Shown piece after piece: positions 1-6,273 of a stretch of DNA of 19,312 bases (its first letter is position 1; every line of letters starts with the position of its first letter). This DNA comes from DATDYW01 sp964574865. GTDB lineage: Bacteria > Patescibacteriota > Minisyncoccia > Phycocordibacterales > JAACPR01. The stretch spans positions 1 through 19,312 of the forward strand of contig CAZNOT010000007.1 of assembly GCA_964574865.1 (NCBI GenBank). The letters run 5' to 3'. The position numbers and the translations under genes are program-made. The notes under the pieces were generated by a model, which ran no database searches, was not told the DNA's origin, and worked only from the letters and a program-made list of their open reading frames with translations.

Positions 1-840
1 CGCCGCATCGACAACCAGCTCCGCGGCCGCTCCGGCCGTCAGGGCGACCCGGGCGAGACCGTGTTCTTCGTGTCGCTCGAGGACGAGCTGATGAAGCGCT
101 TCGCCTCGCCGACCGTCGGCGCCGTGATGGCGCGGCTGAACATTCCCGAGGACGAGCCGATCCAGGCGCGCATCGTCTCGAAGGCGATCGAGTCGGCGCA
201 GACTCGCGTGGAGGGCGCGCACTTCGACTCGCGTAAGTCGCTCCTCGACTACGATACCGTCGTCTCGACGCAGCGCGATGCCGTCTACTCACGACGCCGC
301 GGCATTCTGCTCGCGTCGGGTGAGGAGACGTTCCTGGCCGCCGCCGCGGCCGCGGGGGAGGGCGGCGAGAGCCTGGTGGCCGCGGCGCGCGAGCGACTCG
401 GCGATGCGGCTCCCGTAGAGATTCGCCGCGCCGCGCTCTCGGCGATTGACCGCAGCTGGATCGACCACCTCGAGCTGATGGACTACCTGCGATCGAGCGT
501 CTCCCTGAAGGCGTGGGGCCAGCGCGACCCGCTGGTCGAGTACCAGCGCGAGGGGCGCCGACTGTTCAACGAGATGGAGGCCGCTGCCGCGGGGCGCCTG
601 CGCGCGGTGCTCGAGCGCCTCGCCGCCGCGCCTGCGCCCGCCCCCTCCGACGCGGTCGTCGAGACGGCCCGCGCCGCCGTGGTCGCCGCCGCCGGTCGCG
701 ACGCGGCCTCGGCCGAAGCGACGCGCGGGAAGATTGGGCGCAACGACATGGTCACGATCGTGAAGGGCGACGAGCGCCAGACGCTCAAATGGAAGAAAGC
801 GGAGCCGCTGCTCGCGGAAGGTTGGGCGCTGGAGAGGTAA
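1..840 (+). CDS. secA: Preprotein translocase ATPase SecA, C-terminal part (5' end outside window)
   Basis: SecA is the ATPase motor that drives unfolded preproteins through the SecYEG channel. The reading frame is open from base 1 and the first residues contain QLRGRSGRQGDPG, the conserved motif of the second helicase-like domain, followed by FFVSLEDELMKRF. The helical scaffold/wing region follows, including DYDTVVSTQRDAVYSRRR and the SWIDHLELMDYLRSSVSLKAWGQRDPLVEYQREG block, both hallmarks of SecA. 279 residues are visible and the start lies upstream of the window. After an Ala-rich linker the tail reads KIGRND and then, instead of the usual CPCGSGKKYKxC zinc-binding end, MVTIVKGDERQTLKWKKAEPLLAEGW. 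The zinc/SecB-binding tail is therefore replaced by a short basic tail without cysteines. Family assignment is secure; the role of the altered tail is unknown. Confidence 0.97.
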   Translation, partial: RRIDNQLRGRSGRQGDPGETVFFVSLEDELMKRFASPTVGAVMARLNIPEDEPIQARIVSKAIESAQTRVEGAHFDSRKSLLDYDTVVSTQRDAVYSRRRGILLASGEETFLAAAAAAGEGGESLVAAARERLGDAAPVEIRRAALSAIDRSWIDHLELMDYLRSSVSLKAWGQRDPLVEYQREGRRLFNEMEAAAAGRLRAVLERLAAAPAPAPSDAVVETARAAVVAAAGRDAASAEATRGKIGRNDMVTIVKGDERQTLKWKKAEPLLAEGWALER

Positions 841-916
841 CAGGTAAAAAGTAGTAAGTAACAGGTTCGGACCAAAATCTCGGAAATTGTTACTTGTTAC
901 TTCTTCCTTGTTACTT
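837..916. repeat. GTAACAGGT / TTGTTACTT repeats after secA
   Basis: The secA stop codon lies inside GTAACAGGTA (837-846). A second copy, AAGTAACAGGT, follows at 856-866, and inverted copies lie at 887-902 and 907-916. Bases 850-863 and 888-901 pair at 12 of 14 positions, so this 100-bp spacer can fold back. The same word flanks the 100-N gap downstream of the next gene. Confidence 0.7.
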
Positions 917-935
917 CGCGCCTCTCTGCTAGCAT
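908..935 (+). promoter_or_regulatory. Promoter of the bactofilin-like gene (leaderless)
   Basis: An extended -10 box TGC-TAGCAT (TAGCAT at 930-935) ends 7 bases before the GTG at 943. A possible -35, TTGTTA (908-913), lies 16 bp upstream. Transcription would begin at or beside the start codon. Confidence 0.5.
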
Positions 936-942
936 CCCGGGC

Positions 943-2154
943 GTGAAAGCCCCCCGGCTCGGCACTTGGCTCCCCTTGGTCGTAGCACTCGCGGCCACCC
1001 TCGCCGCGCCGAATTTTGCCCTGGCCGCGACGGTGCGCACCGGCGGGGTCGTCGAGGTTCCCGCGGGAGAAACTCTTCCCGGGAATGTCTACGTTGCCGC
1101 CGGTGTGGCCGAGGTCGCGGGCGACGTCGACGGCGACCTTCTCGTCGTTGGCGGGTCCGAGGTGTCGGTCACAGGCGACGTAGCTGGCGACCTCACCGTC
1201 GTCGCTTACGGCGCGGCTGTGTCCGGAGACGTGGCCGGCGACCTCCGGGTCGCCGGCGCCCTCGTCTTCGTCTCTGGCACGATCGGCGGCGACCTCGTGG
1301 CCGCGGGCGGCCGCGTCCTCGTGCTGCCGGGTTCGCGCGTCGGCGGCGACCTCGTGGCCGCGGGCGGCGAGTTCGTCACCCAGGGTGATGTGTCCGGCAC
1401 GCTCAAGGTCATCGCCGGCGCGGCGTCCATCGGCGGAAGCCAGCGCGGCGGCAGCGTCACCTCGCGCGCCGTGACCTTTCTCCCCGACGCCGCGGGTGGC
1501 GCGATTTCCTACTACGCGCCGGACCGCGCCGTAATTCAGAGCGGGCCGTCGCTCGCCGCGCCCTCGTTCAACCAGATTCCTCCTATCGCCGAGGTCGGCT
1601 GGGTGAAGAGCAGCCTCCTTACCTTCCTCACGCTCTGGCGCTTCCTCTCGTTCGCCTCGACGCTCGTGCTCGCCCTCGCGATCGCGTACGGCGCGAAGGT
1701 TTTCGCGCAGGAGACCGCGGAGCAGGGTAGCCGGAGCGTCGGGCAGTTCCTCTGGAGCGCCGCCGTGGGCTTCTCGACTTTCGTGGTTTTACCGGTCGTG
1801 TCGCTCCTCGCGGTGGCGAGCATCTTCGCGCTCCCGCTCGGCGTCCTGGGCGGCCTCGCGACCATCGCGCTCGCGGTCCTCGCGCCGGCGCTCGGCGCGC
1901 TCGCGGTCGGCCTGGCGATTGAGCGTCCGCTGCGTCGGGGCGCCGACGTTACCGTTTCGTACCGCGCCGCGGCGCTCGGCGCGGTCGCCCTCGCCCTGAT
2001 CGGGCTCGTGCCGGTCGTCGGTTCGGCCGCGCGGCTCGTCGCCGCGCTCGCCGGCGCGGGCGCCGGCGCGCGCGTGGCTATTCGTCGGCTCCGTGGCGAC
2101 AGCTGGAGCATCGAGAAAGTCATCGCGAAATGGGGCGGAGGAGGGGCGAAGTAA
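943..2154 (+). CDS. Exported bactofilin/polymer-forming-like protein with C-terminal membrane helices
   Basis: 403 residues starting at GTG 943. The N-terminus is a signal peptide: basic start, hydrophobic LPLVVALAATLAAP, and a likely cleavage after FALA near residue 28. Residues of about 30-180 are short repeats rich in G-D-V/L (GDVDGDLLVVGG, GDVAGDLTVVAYG, GDVAGDLRVAG, GGDLVAAGG twice). This is the pattern of the right-handed beta-helix in bactofilin/polymer-forming proteins. From about residue 225 there are several hydrophobic stretches (LVLALAIAYGAKVFA, FVVLPVVSLLAVASIFALPLGVL, ALGAVALALIGLVPVVG) that should be membrane helices, followed by a basic cytoplasmic-type end. Classical bactofilins are soluble and cytoplasmic. 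Here the repeat domain is predicted outside the membrane, so a role in envelope structure is only inferred. The stop codon lies in another AAGTAACAGGTA repeat. Confidence 0.8.
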   Translation: MKAPRLGTWLPLVVALAATLAAPNFALAATVRTGGVVEVPAGETLPGNVYVAAGVAEVAGDVDGDLLVVGGSEVSVTGDVAGDLTVVAYGAAVSGDVAGDLRVAGALVFVSGTIGGDLVAAGGRVLVLPGSRVGGDLVAAGGEFVTQGDVSGTLKVIAGAASIGGSQRGGSVTSRAVTFLPDAAGGAISYYAPDRAVIQSGPSLAAPSFNQIPPIAEVGWVKSSLLTFLTLWRFLSFASTLVLALAIAYGAKVFAQETAEQGSRSVGQFLWSAAVGFSTFVVLPVVSLLAVASIFALPLGVLGGLATIALAVLAPALGALAVGLAIERPLRRGADVTVSYRAAALGAVALALIGLVPVVGSAARLVAALAGAGAGARVAIRRLRGDSWSIEKVIAKWGGGGAK

Positions 2155-2280
2155 CAGGTANNNNNNNNNNNNNNNNNNNNNNNNNNNNNNNNNNNNNNNN
2201 NNNNNNNNNNNNNNNNNNNNNNNNNNNNNNNNNNNNNNNNNNNNNNNNNNNNNNNNNNNNAAGTAACAGGTAGCAAGTTA
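2150..2280. repeat. AAGTAACAGGTA repeats bordering a 100-base assembly gap
   Basis: AAGTAACAGGTA directly precedes the N run (2161-2260) and the identical word follows it (AAGTAACAGGTA, then GCAAGTTA). An assembler or scaffolder probably failed on a tandem repeat array. The true length and content of the array are unknown. Confidence 0.75.
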
Positions 2281-3158
2281 TGAGAGCTGTGACGCACAAC
2301 GGACGGTGCCACGCGGACGACGTGTTCGCGGCGGCCACGCTGCAGCTCAAGTTCGGGGAGGGTATCGAGATTGTGCGCACGCGCGACGAGGCGACAATCG
2401 CGGCGGCCGACATCGCGTTCGACGTCGGCCACGCCTACTCGGCGCGCGACCGCCGCTTCGATCACCACCAGCCGGGCGGCGCGGGGACGCGCGAGAACGG
2501 AATTCCGTACGCGGCATTCGGGCTCGTGTGGAAGGAGTTCGGCGAGGAGGTCTGCGGCGGGGACGCCGCCGTGGCGGCCGAGGTGGACGAAACTCTGGCG
2601 CAGTCGGTCGACGCGAACGACAACGGTTTTTCCTTCTTCGATCGCCGCGAGGGTATGCCGGTCCCGTTCTCGTTCGACGCGGCCTTCAAATCGATTTCGC
2701 CGACCTGGCTCGAGGACGAGTCCGCGCACGACGCCGCGTTCTTCGAGGCCGTGGGGATGGCGCGCCGAATCCTTGAGCGCGTGGTCGCGCACGCTGCCGC
2801 GAAGGTGAAGGGCAACGCGCTCGCCGAAGCTTGCTACGCGAAGGGTGGCGATCCCCGCCTCTTGGTACTCGACGGCCCGTACCCGCACGGTTCGGTGATC
2901 GAGGCGCACCCGGAAATTCTTCTTACCGTTTCGCCGGACGTCTTCGCCGGTCGTTGGAACGTGAAGACGGCGCAGGAGAAGGCCTCGTTCGTGAGCCGGA
3001 AGCTCCTGCCCGAAGCGTGGGCGGGCCTGCGCGACGCTGAGCTCGAGGCAGCCTCCGGCGTGCCCGGCGCCACCTTTTGCCACCGCGGCCGCTGGTTCTG
3101 CGCGGCGAAAACCGAGGAGGCCGCGCTCGCGCTCGCGGCTCTCGCGCTTGCGGACTGA
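2280..3158 (+). CDS. MYG1/UPF0160 family protein (DHH-like, putative nuclease)
   Basis: 292 residues. The N-terminus VTHNGRCHADDVFAAATL matches the THNGxFHxDE start of the MYG1 (UPF0160/GAMM1) family. DVGHAYSARDRRFDHHQPGG supplies the conserved Asp and DHH-type metal-binding residues, and GIPYAAFGLVWKEFG and DANDNG are further family blocks. Human MYG1 is described as a 3'-5' RNA exonuclease; that activity is only inferred for this bacterial member. Length is close to the bacterial family norm. ATG 2280 is the first start after the gap; GTG 2289 is an alternative that would begin directly at VTHNG. The upstream promoter lies in or near the unsequenced gap. The small ORF and obg follow on the same strand but have their own -10-like boxes. 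Confidence 0.82.
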   Translation: MRAVTHNGRCHADDVFAAATLQLKFGEGIEIVRTRDEATIAAADIAFDVGHAYSARDRRFDHHQPGGAGTRENGIPYAAFGLVWKEFGEEVCGGDAAVAAEVDETLAQSVDANDNGFSFFDRREGMPVPFSFDAAFKSISPTWLEDESAHDAAFFEAVGMARRILERVVAHAAAKVKGNALAEACYAKGGDPRLLVLDGPYPHGSVIEAHPEILLTVSPDVFAGRWNVKTAQEKASFVSRKLLPEAWAGLRDAELEAASGVPGATFCHRGRWFCAAKTEEAALALAALALAD

Positions 3159-3170
3159 GGCCTCGGCCGC

Positions 3171-3176
3171 TAGGGT
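3171..3176 (+). promoter_or_regulatory. -10-like box TAGGGT, leaderless position
   Basis: TAGGGT ends 6 bases before ATG 3183, the same geometry as at ligA and the YfcH-like gene. It supports the reality of the small ORF. No -35 is evident. Confidence 0.35.
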
Positions 3177-3182
3177 CGGCCC

Positions 3183-3416
3183 ATGCCCAAGTTCTTTTAC
3201 TCTCCGTCTGTAGGCCGCGCGCCTGCCGTTCCAGAGATTGCCTTCTTTCCGGTCTCGTCTCCGCCGTCCGTCCACCAGATCGCGGAGCTCGCCGGGCGTC
3301 TCTGGCCGCACGTGCCGCTCTCGCAAATCCGCCTCACGCCCGGCGTCAACTGCTTCTACGTCTCCGCGGGCGAGGCCGCGACCGAGCCGGTCGAGCGCGA
3401 CCCGGCCTCGTCTTGA
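3183..3416 (+). CDS. Small hypothetical protein (77 aa)
   Basis: Not recognised. The product begins MPKFFYSPSVGRAP, has a middle segment SVHQIAELAGRLWPHVPLSQIRLTPGVNCFYVS, and shows no membrane segment or signal peptide. Support for a real gene is a GC-rich third codon position like its neighbours, a TAGGGT box 6 bases before the ATG as at other leaderless genes here, and a clean fit between the MYG1 gene (24 bp gap) and obg (56 bp gap). An overlapping ORF at 3238-3450 in another frame looks like low-complexity Ser/Arg shadow. The MYG1-side frame also stays open through here into obg, but that is only an absence of stops. No function can be proposed. Confidence 0.5.
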   Translation: MPKFFYSPSVGRAPAVPEIAFFPVSSPPSVHQIAELAGRLWPHVPLSQIRLTPGVNCFYVSAGEAATEPVERDPASS

Positions 3417-3455
3417 CGCTTCCTTGGGGGCGTTTTCTTTTTGCCTCTAAAAGTG

Positions 3456-3461
3456 TAGAGT
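3456..3461 (+). promoter_or_regulatory. -10-like box of obg
   Basis: TAGAGT lies 11 bases before ATG 3473, predicting a leader of only a few bases. It falls just after the small ORF ends and marks the obg start better than the frame upstream, which is open for almost 400 bases. Confidence 0.35.
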
Positions 3462-3472
3462 GCCGCGCACGA

Positions 3473-4447
3473 ATGCTTATCGACGAAATTCAGCTCCGGC
3501 TCGAGGCTGGCAAAGGCGGCGACGGCGTCGTCCGCTGGCGCCACGAGAAGGGTATTGATATGGGTGGTCCCGCGGGCGGCGACGGCGGCCGCGGCGGCGA
3601 TGTCTTCGTTGTGGGTCTACCGAATGCGAACCTCCTCCTGCGCTACCGTCAGGAGAAAGTTTTCAGCGCGGAGAACGGCGGCTCCGGCGAGTCCGGCTCG
3701 CGCCACGGCGCGAGCGGCGAGGACCTGACGCTCGAGCTGCCGCTCGGCTCGGTGGTCAAGAATCTCTCTACGGGCCGCTCGGTCGAGCTGCTCGAGGCCG
3801 GCGTGCCGGTGAAAGTGCTCTCGGGCGGGCAGGGAGGTCTCGGTAACGAGCGCTTCAAGTCCTCAACCAACCGCAGCCCGCAGCAGTTCACGCCGGGCGA
3901 GGCGGGCGAGGCGGCCGAGTTCCTGATCGAGCTGCGCCTCATTGCCGACGCCGGGCTCGTGGGCCTGCCGAACGCGGGCAAGTCGACGCTGCTCAACGCG
4001 CTCACCGGCGCGGCCGCGAAGGTCGGCGCCTACGCTTTCACCACGCTCGATCCGAACCTCGGCGTCCTGTACGGCAAGGTGCTCGCCGACCTGCCGGGGC
4101 TCATCGAGGGCGCGGCGGACGGCAAAGGTCTCGGCCAGAAGTTCCTGCGGCACGCGTCGCGCACGCGCCTCCTCGTGCACTGCGTGTCGCTCGAGTCAGC
4201 CGATCCTGTCGCCGATTACAAGACCGTGCGGCGCGAGATCGAGTCGTGGGAGAGGGGCGCGCTCGCCGAGAAGCCCGAGCTCGTCGTGCTCACCAAGACC
4301 GACGCGGCTGACGCCGACAGGATCGTCGCGACCGGCGCCGCGCTCCGCGCGGCGGGTGCCTCCGACGTCGCCTCCGTGACCGCGCTCGACGACGCCGCCG
4401 TCACCGCCCTCGGCTCCCGCATCGTCGCCGCTCTCGGCGATCGTTAG
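3473..4447 (+). CDS. obg: GTPase Obg/CgtA
   Basis: Obg is a ribosome-associated GTPase that acts in late 50S assembly and stress control. The product is 324 residues. The N-terminal glycine-rich Obg fold begins MLIDEIQLRLEAGKGGDGVVRWRHEKGIDMGGPAGGDGGRGGDV and runs to about residue 155. The G domain has G1 GLPNAGKST (near residue 161), switch I YAFTTLDPNLGVL, G3 DLPGLIEGAADGKGLG, G4 TKTD in place of the usual NKxD, and a G5-like SVTALD. The start was placed at ATG 3473 because the family begins there; the same frame is open further upstream but that part reads as shadow sequence. The protein ends right after the G domain, so the C-terminal OCT domain of many Obg proteins is absent. Confidence is high. 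Confidence 0.96.
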   Translation: MLIDEIQLRLEAGKGGDGVVRWRHEKGIDMGGPAGGDGGRGGDVFVVGLPNANLLLRYRQEKVFSAENGGSGESGSRHGASGEDLTLELPLGSVVKNLSTGRSVELLEAGVPVKVLSGGQGGLGNERFKSSTNRSPQQFTPGEAGEAAEFLIELRLIADAGLVGLPNAGKSTLLNALTGAAAKVGAYAFTTLDPNLGVLYGKVLADLPGLIEGAADGKGLGQKFLRHASRTRLLVHCVSLESADPVADYKTVRREIESWERGALAEKPELVVLTKTDAADADRIVATGAALRAAGASDVASVTALDDAAVTALGSRIVAALGDR

Positions 4448-4657
4448 AGCTCGCGAATAGAGAACGGCGAGAAAACGTTTGGCAGACGTCTGGCGCTGCG
4501 CGGTGGGGTGTGGATAAAAGAGAGTTTGGTTTTAGGGGGCGGAGGTGGGGCGGGCGTATACTTTAAAGCGGCTTTGGTTCGGGATCCTCGGTCGCGACCG
4601 TTCCCGAATTAGGCTTTACGGATAAATTTACACTAGCTTTTGAAAGCAAACGTCTCT
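4448..4657 (+). promoter_or_regulatory. Leader region of the pilin gene with nested inverted repeat
   Basis: This 210-bp gap has no credible ORF. TATACT (4557-4562) and TACACT (4629-4634) are candidate -10 boxes. Between them TTCGGGA (4578-4584) pairs with TCCCGAA (4602-4608), enclosing the perfect palindrome CGGTCGCGACCG (4589-4600). If the TATACT promoter is used this forms a hairpin in a leader of roughly 90 bases; otherwise it is a DNA-level operator. Which promoter is used cannot be decided from sequence. Confidence 0.4.
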
Positions 4658-5059
4658 ATGAAGAACACAAAGAAGGGTTTCACGCTCATCGAGCTCCTGG
4701 TGGTGATCGCCATCATCGGCATCCTCGCCTCGGTCGTGCTCGTGAACCTCAACAGCGCGCGCACCAAGGGTACGGACGCGAAGGTCAAGACCCAGCTGTC
4801 CGGTGTCCGCTCCCAGATTGAGCTTGAGGCGGACTCGGGTGACTACTCGGATTTCTGCGTTGCCGGTGATCTCGTTCTCGCCGACAGCTCGATTGACGAC
4901 GCCGCTTCGTGGCCGAGCGACGCCGCAGTTACCTGCACGCTCAACGGCGCTAGCACCGCTTGGGCTGTCCAGGCGACGCTCTCGGACGGAAGCGAGTGGT
5001 GCGTCGACAGCACTGGCCGCTCGATTGCCGGTACGGCAACCGCCGGCGCCTGCGTCTAA
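4658..5059 (+). CDS. Type IV pilin, major-type prepilin
   Basis: 133 residues from ATG 4658. The N-terminus MKNTKKG|FTLIELLVVIAIIGILASVVLVNLNSARTKGTDAKVKTQLSGVRSQIELEA is a textbook class III signal: basic leader, Gly before the cleavage site, F1, E5 and the hydrophobic helix. The C-terminal part has three cysteines and WPSDAAV, resembling Parcubacteria pilins. It should be cut by the prepilin peptidase encoded next door and assembled into a pilus. A TTG at 4640 would add six residues and sits just behind a TACACT box, so a leaderless TTG start is possible; ATG was preferred because it gives the usual leader length. The gene has its own terminator, which fits a highly expressed, separately transcribed major subunit. 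Confidence 0.93.
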   Translation: MKNTKKGFTLIELLVVIAIIGILASVVLVNLNSARTKGTDAKVKTQLSGVRSQIELEADSGDYSDFCVAGDLVLADSSIDDAASWPSDAAVTCTLNGASTAWAVQATLSDGSEWCVDSTGRSIAGTATAGACV

Positions 5060-5077
5060 TTTCTCGGACTCTGATTG

Positions 5078-5116
5078 AAGAGAGCGGGCCCCGCGCGCGG
5101 GGCCCGCTCTCTTTTT
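5078..5116 (+). terminator. Strong intrinsic terminator after the pilin gene
   Basis: A perfect 15-bp stem (5078-5092 with 5099-5113) and a 6-base GCGCGC loop are followed by TTTTT (5112-5116). This isolates the pilin transcript from pilD. Confidence 0.92.
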
Positions 5117-5151
5117 GGCGCTCAATTTGGAGTACCGATCGAGCCGCGTAG

Positions 5152-5157
5152 TACAAT
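5152..5157 (+). promoter_or_regulatory. -10 box of pilD
   Basis: TACAAT ends 8 bases before ATG 5166, predicting a leaderless or nearly leaderless message right after the pilin terminator. Confidence 0.45.
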
Positions 5158-5165
5158 CCCACCCA

Positions 5166-6047
5166 ATGTTTCTCCCTGAAATCTTTGCCGCGGCGCTCGG
5201 CCTCATCGTGGGCAGCTTTCTGAACGTTGTGGTGTGCCGGCACGGGACGGGTCGTTCGATCGGTGGGCGCTCCGGGTGCCTGTCGTGCGGCAAGAAGCTC
5301 GGGGCGCTCGAGCTCGTGCCGGTGCTGTCGTGGCTCGCGCAGCGCGGGCGGTGCCGGAAGTGCGGGGCGAAGGTGTCGGGGCAGTACCCGATGGTGGAAC
5401 TCGGCGGGGCGCTGGCTTTCTGGCTCGCGTACCGGGCTCACCCGTTCCTGGAGGCGGTAGAGGCCGGCGCGCGGAGCGCGCCGGCCGAAGCGGTCTCTTT
5501 TTTGGCCGCCGCCGCCGCGCTCTCGGCGCTCGTCGCGATTGTCGCCTACGACCTGCGGCACAAGATAATTCCGGACTCGTTCTCGGCGTTTCTGGCGGTA
5601 GCTGCGCTCGTCAGGATCGCGGCGCTCGGCACCGGCTACGACGCGCCGCTGTCGGCCTGGCTGCTCGCGCTCGCGGCTGGCCCCGCTATGGCGCTGCCGC
5701 TCTTTTTCCTCTGGGCGGTCTCGCGCGGGAGGTGGATGGGGTTCGGTGACCCGAAGCTCGCGCTGGGTCTAGGTTGGCTCATCGGCGTTTCGGGGGGCGC
5801 GCTGGCGCTCTTTCTGGCGGTTTTAGCCGGCGCGGCGCTCGGCGGCGGGGCGGTGCTCTGGAACCGTTTGGCCTGCCGCCGCGGCGGGCTCGCGTTGAGC
5901 TCTGAGGTACCGTTCGCGCCGTATCTCGCGCTCGGCGCGGCGGTCGCCTTTGCCACAGGTTGGGGCGCTCCGGAAATTTTGGTGGTGGCGGACCGACTGA
6001 CGTCGCCGATCGTGGAGCCGGTGCTGTTCAAAATTTACGGAATCTAG
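5166..6047 (+). CDS. pilD: Prepilin peptidase / N-methyltransferase (PilD, type IV leader peptidase)
   Basis: An inner-membrane aspartic protease of the A24 family that cleaves prepilin leaders and usually N-methylates the new N-terminus. The product is 293 residues. The N-terminal methyltransferase-type region begins MFLPEIFAAALGLIVGSFLNVVVCR and carries the paired CxxC motifs CLSC and CRKC, then QYPMVELGGALAF. The catalytic aspartates are in VAYDLRHKIIPD and in GFGDPKLALG, separated by several hydrophobic helices. The start at ATG 5166 follows a TACAAT box and gives the standard family N-terminus; an upstream ATG in frame would place residues before it that do not fit. The likely substrates are the pilin upstream and the four minor pilins downstream. 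The stop codon lies shortly before a low-quality duplicated stretch around a 10-N gap. Confidence 0.95.
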   Translation: MFLPEIFAAALGLIVGSFLNVVVCRHGTGRSIGGRSGCLSCGKKLGALELVPVLSWLAQRGRCRKCGAKVSGQYPMVELGGALAFWLAYRAHPFLEAVEAGARSAPAEAVSFLAAAAALSALVAIVAYDLRHKIIPDSFSAFLAVAALVRIAALGTGYDAPLSAWLLALAAGPAMALPLFFLWAVSRGRWMGFGDPKLALGLGWLIGVSGGALALFLAVLAGAALGGGAVLWNRLACRRGGLALSSEVPFAPYLALGAAVAFATGWGAPEILVVADRLTSPIVEPVLFKIYGI

Positions 6048-6260
6048 CTTTGCGGCGGACTGGGGGCGGGGGCCCCGAGGGGCGCCCCCCCCCCCCGGCC
6101 AAAATAAACCGGGGCGCCGCCCCACGTTTCGTTTTGGGCGCCCGCAGNNNNNNNNNNGACTGAGGTCGCCGATCGTGGAGCGGGTGCTGTTCAAAATTTC
6201 GGTAATCTTGCTTGGGGGGGGACGGGGGGGGGGCGCCATTCGGGCGCCCGCCCCCGCGTG
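5990..6260. other. Scaffold gap (10 N at 6148-6157) with a probable false duplication
   Basis: The pilD 3' end (about 5996-6045) is repeated imperfectly at about 6159-6210: GTCGCCGATCGTGGAG, the bases GTGCTGTTCAAAATTT and a G-rich run occur in both places. Homopolymer runs and scattered mismatches on either side of the Ns suggest two contig ends with errors that overlap but were not merged. The apparent intergenic length is therefore unreliable. Confidence 0.75.
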
Positions 6261-6267
6261 CCATAAT
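6258..6267 (+). promoter_or_regulatory. Extended -10 of the minor pilin operon
   Basis: TG-C-CATAAT (CATAAT 6262-6267) ends 6 bases before the GTG at 6274. This supports that GTG as a leaderless start in preference to the upstream open frame, which runs through the duplicated artefact. Confidence 0.45.
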
Positions 6268-6273
6268 TCTCGC

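Noticed and set aside
841..942. Intrinsic terminator of secA
   Set aside because: The foldback 850-901 is AT-rich with a 24-base loop, two mismatches and no following T run.
1536..3326. Long antisense ORF of 596 codons
   Set aside because: It spans the 100-N gap, is antisense to the bactofilin-like and MYG1 genes, and has low-complexity Arg/Ala-rich sequence typical of opposite-strand frames in GC-rich DNA.
3077..3472. N-terminal extension of Obg
   Set aside because: The frame is open but Arg/Ala/Leu-rich, overlaps the MYG1 gene and the small ORF, and the family N-terminus begins exactly at ATG 3473.
6175..6273. 33-residue N-terminal extension of the GspH-like pilin
   Set aside because: It is encoded by the duplicated, error-rich contig end; GTG 6274 has a -10 box 6 bases upstream.
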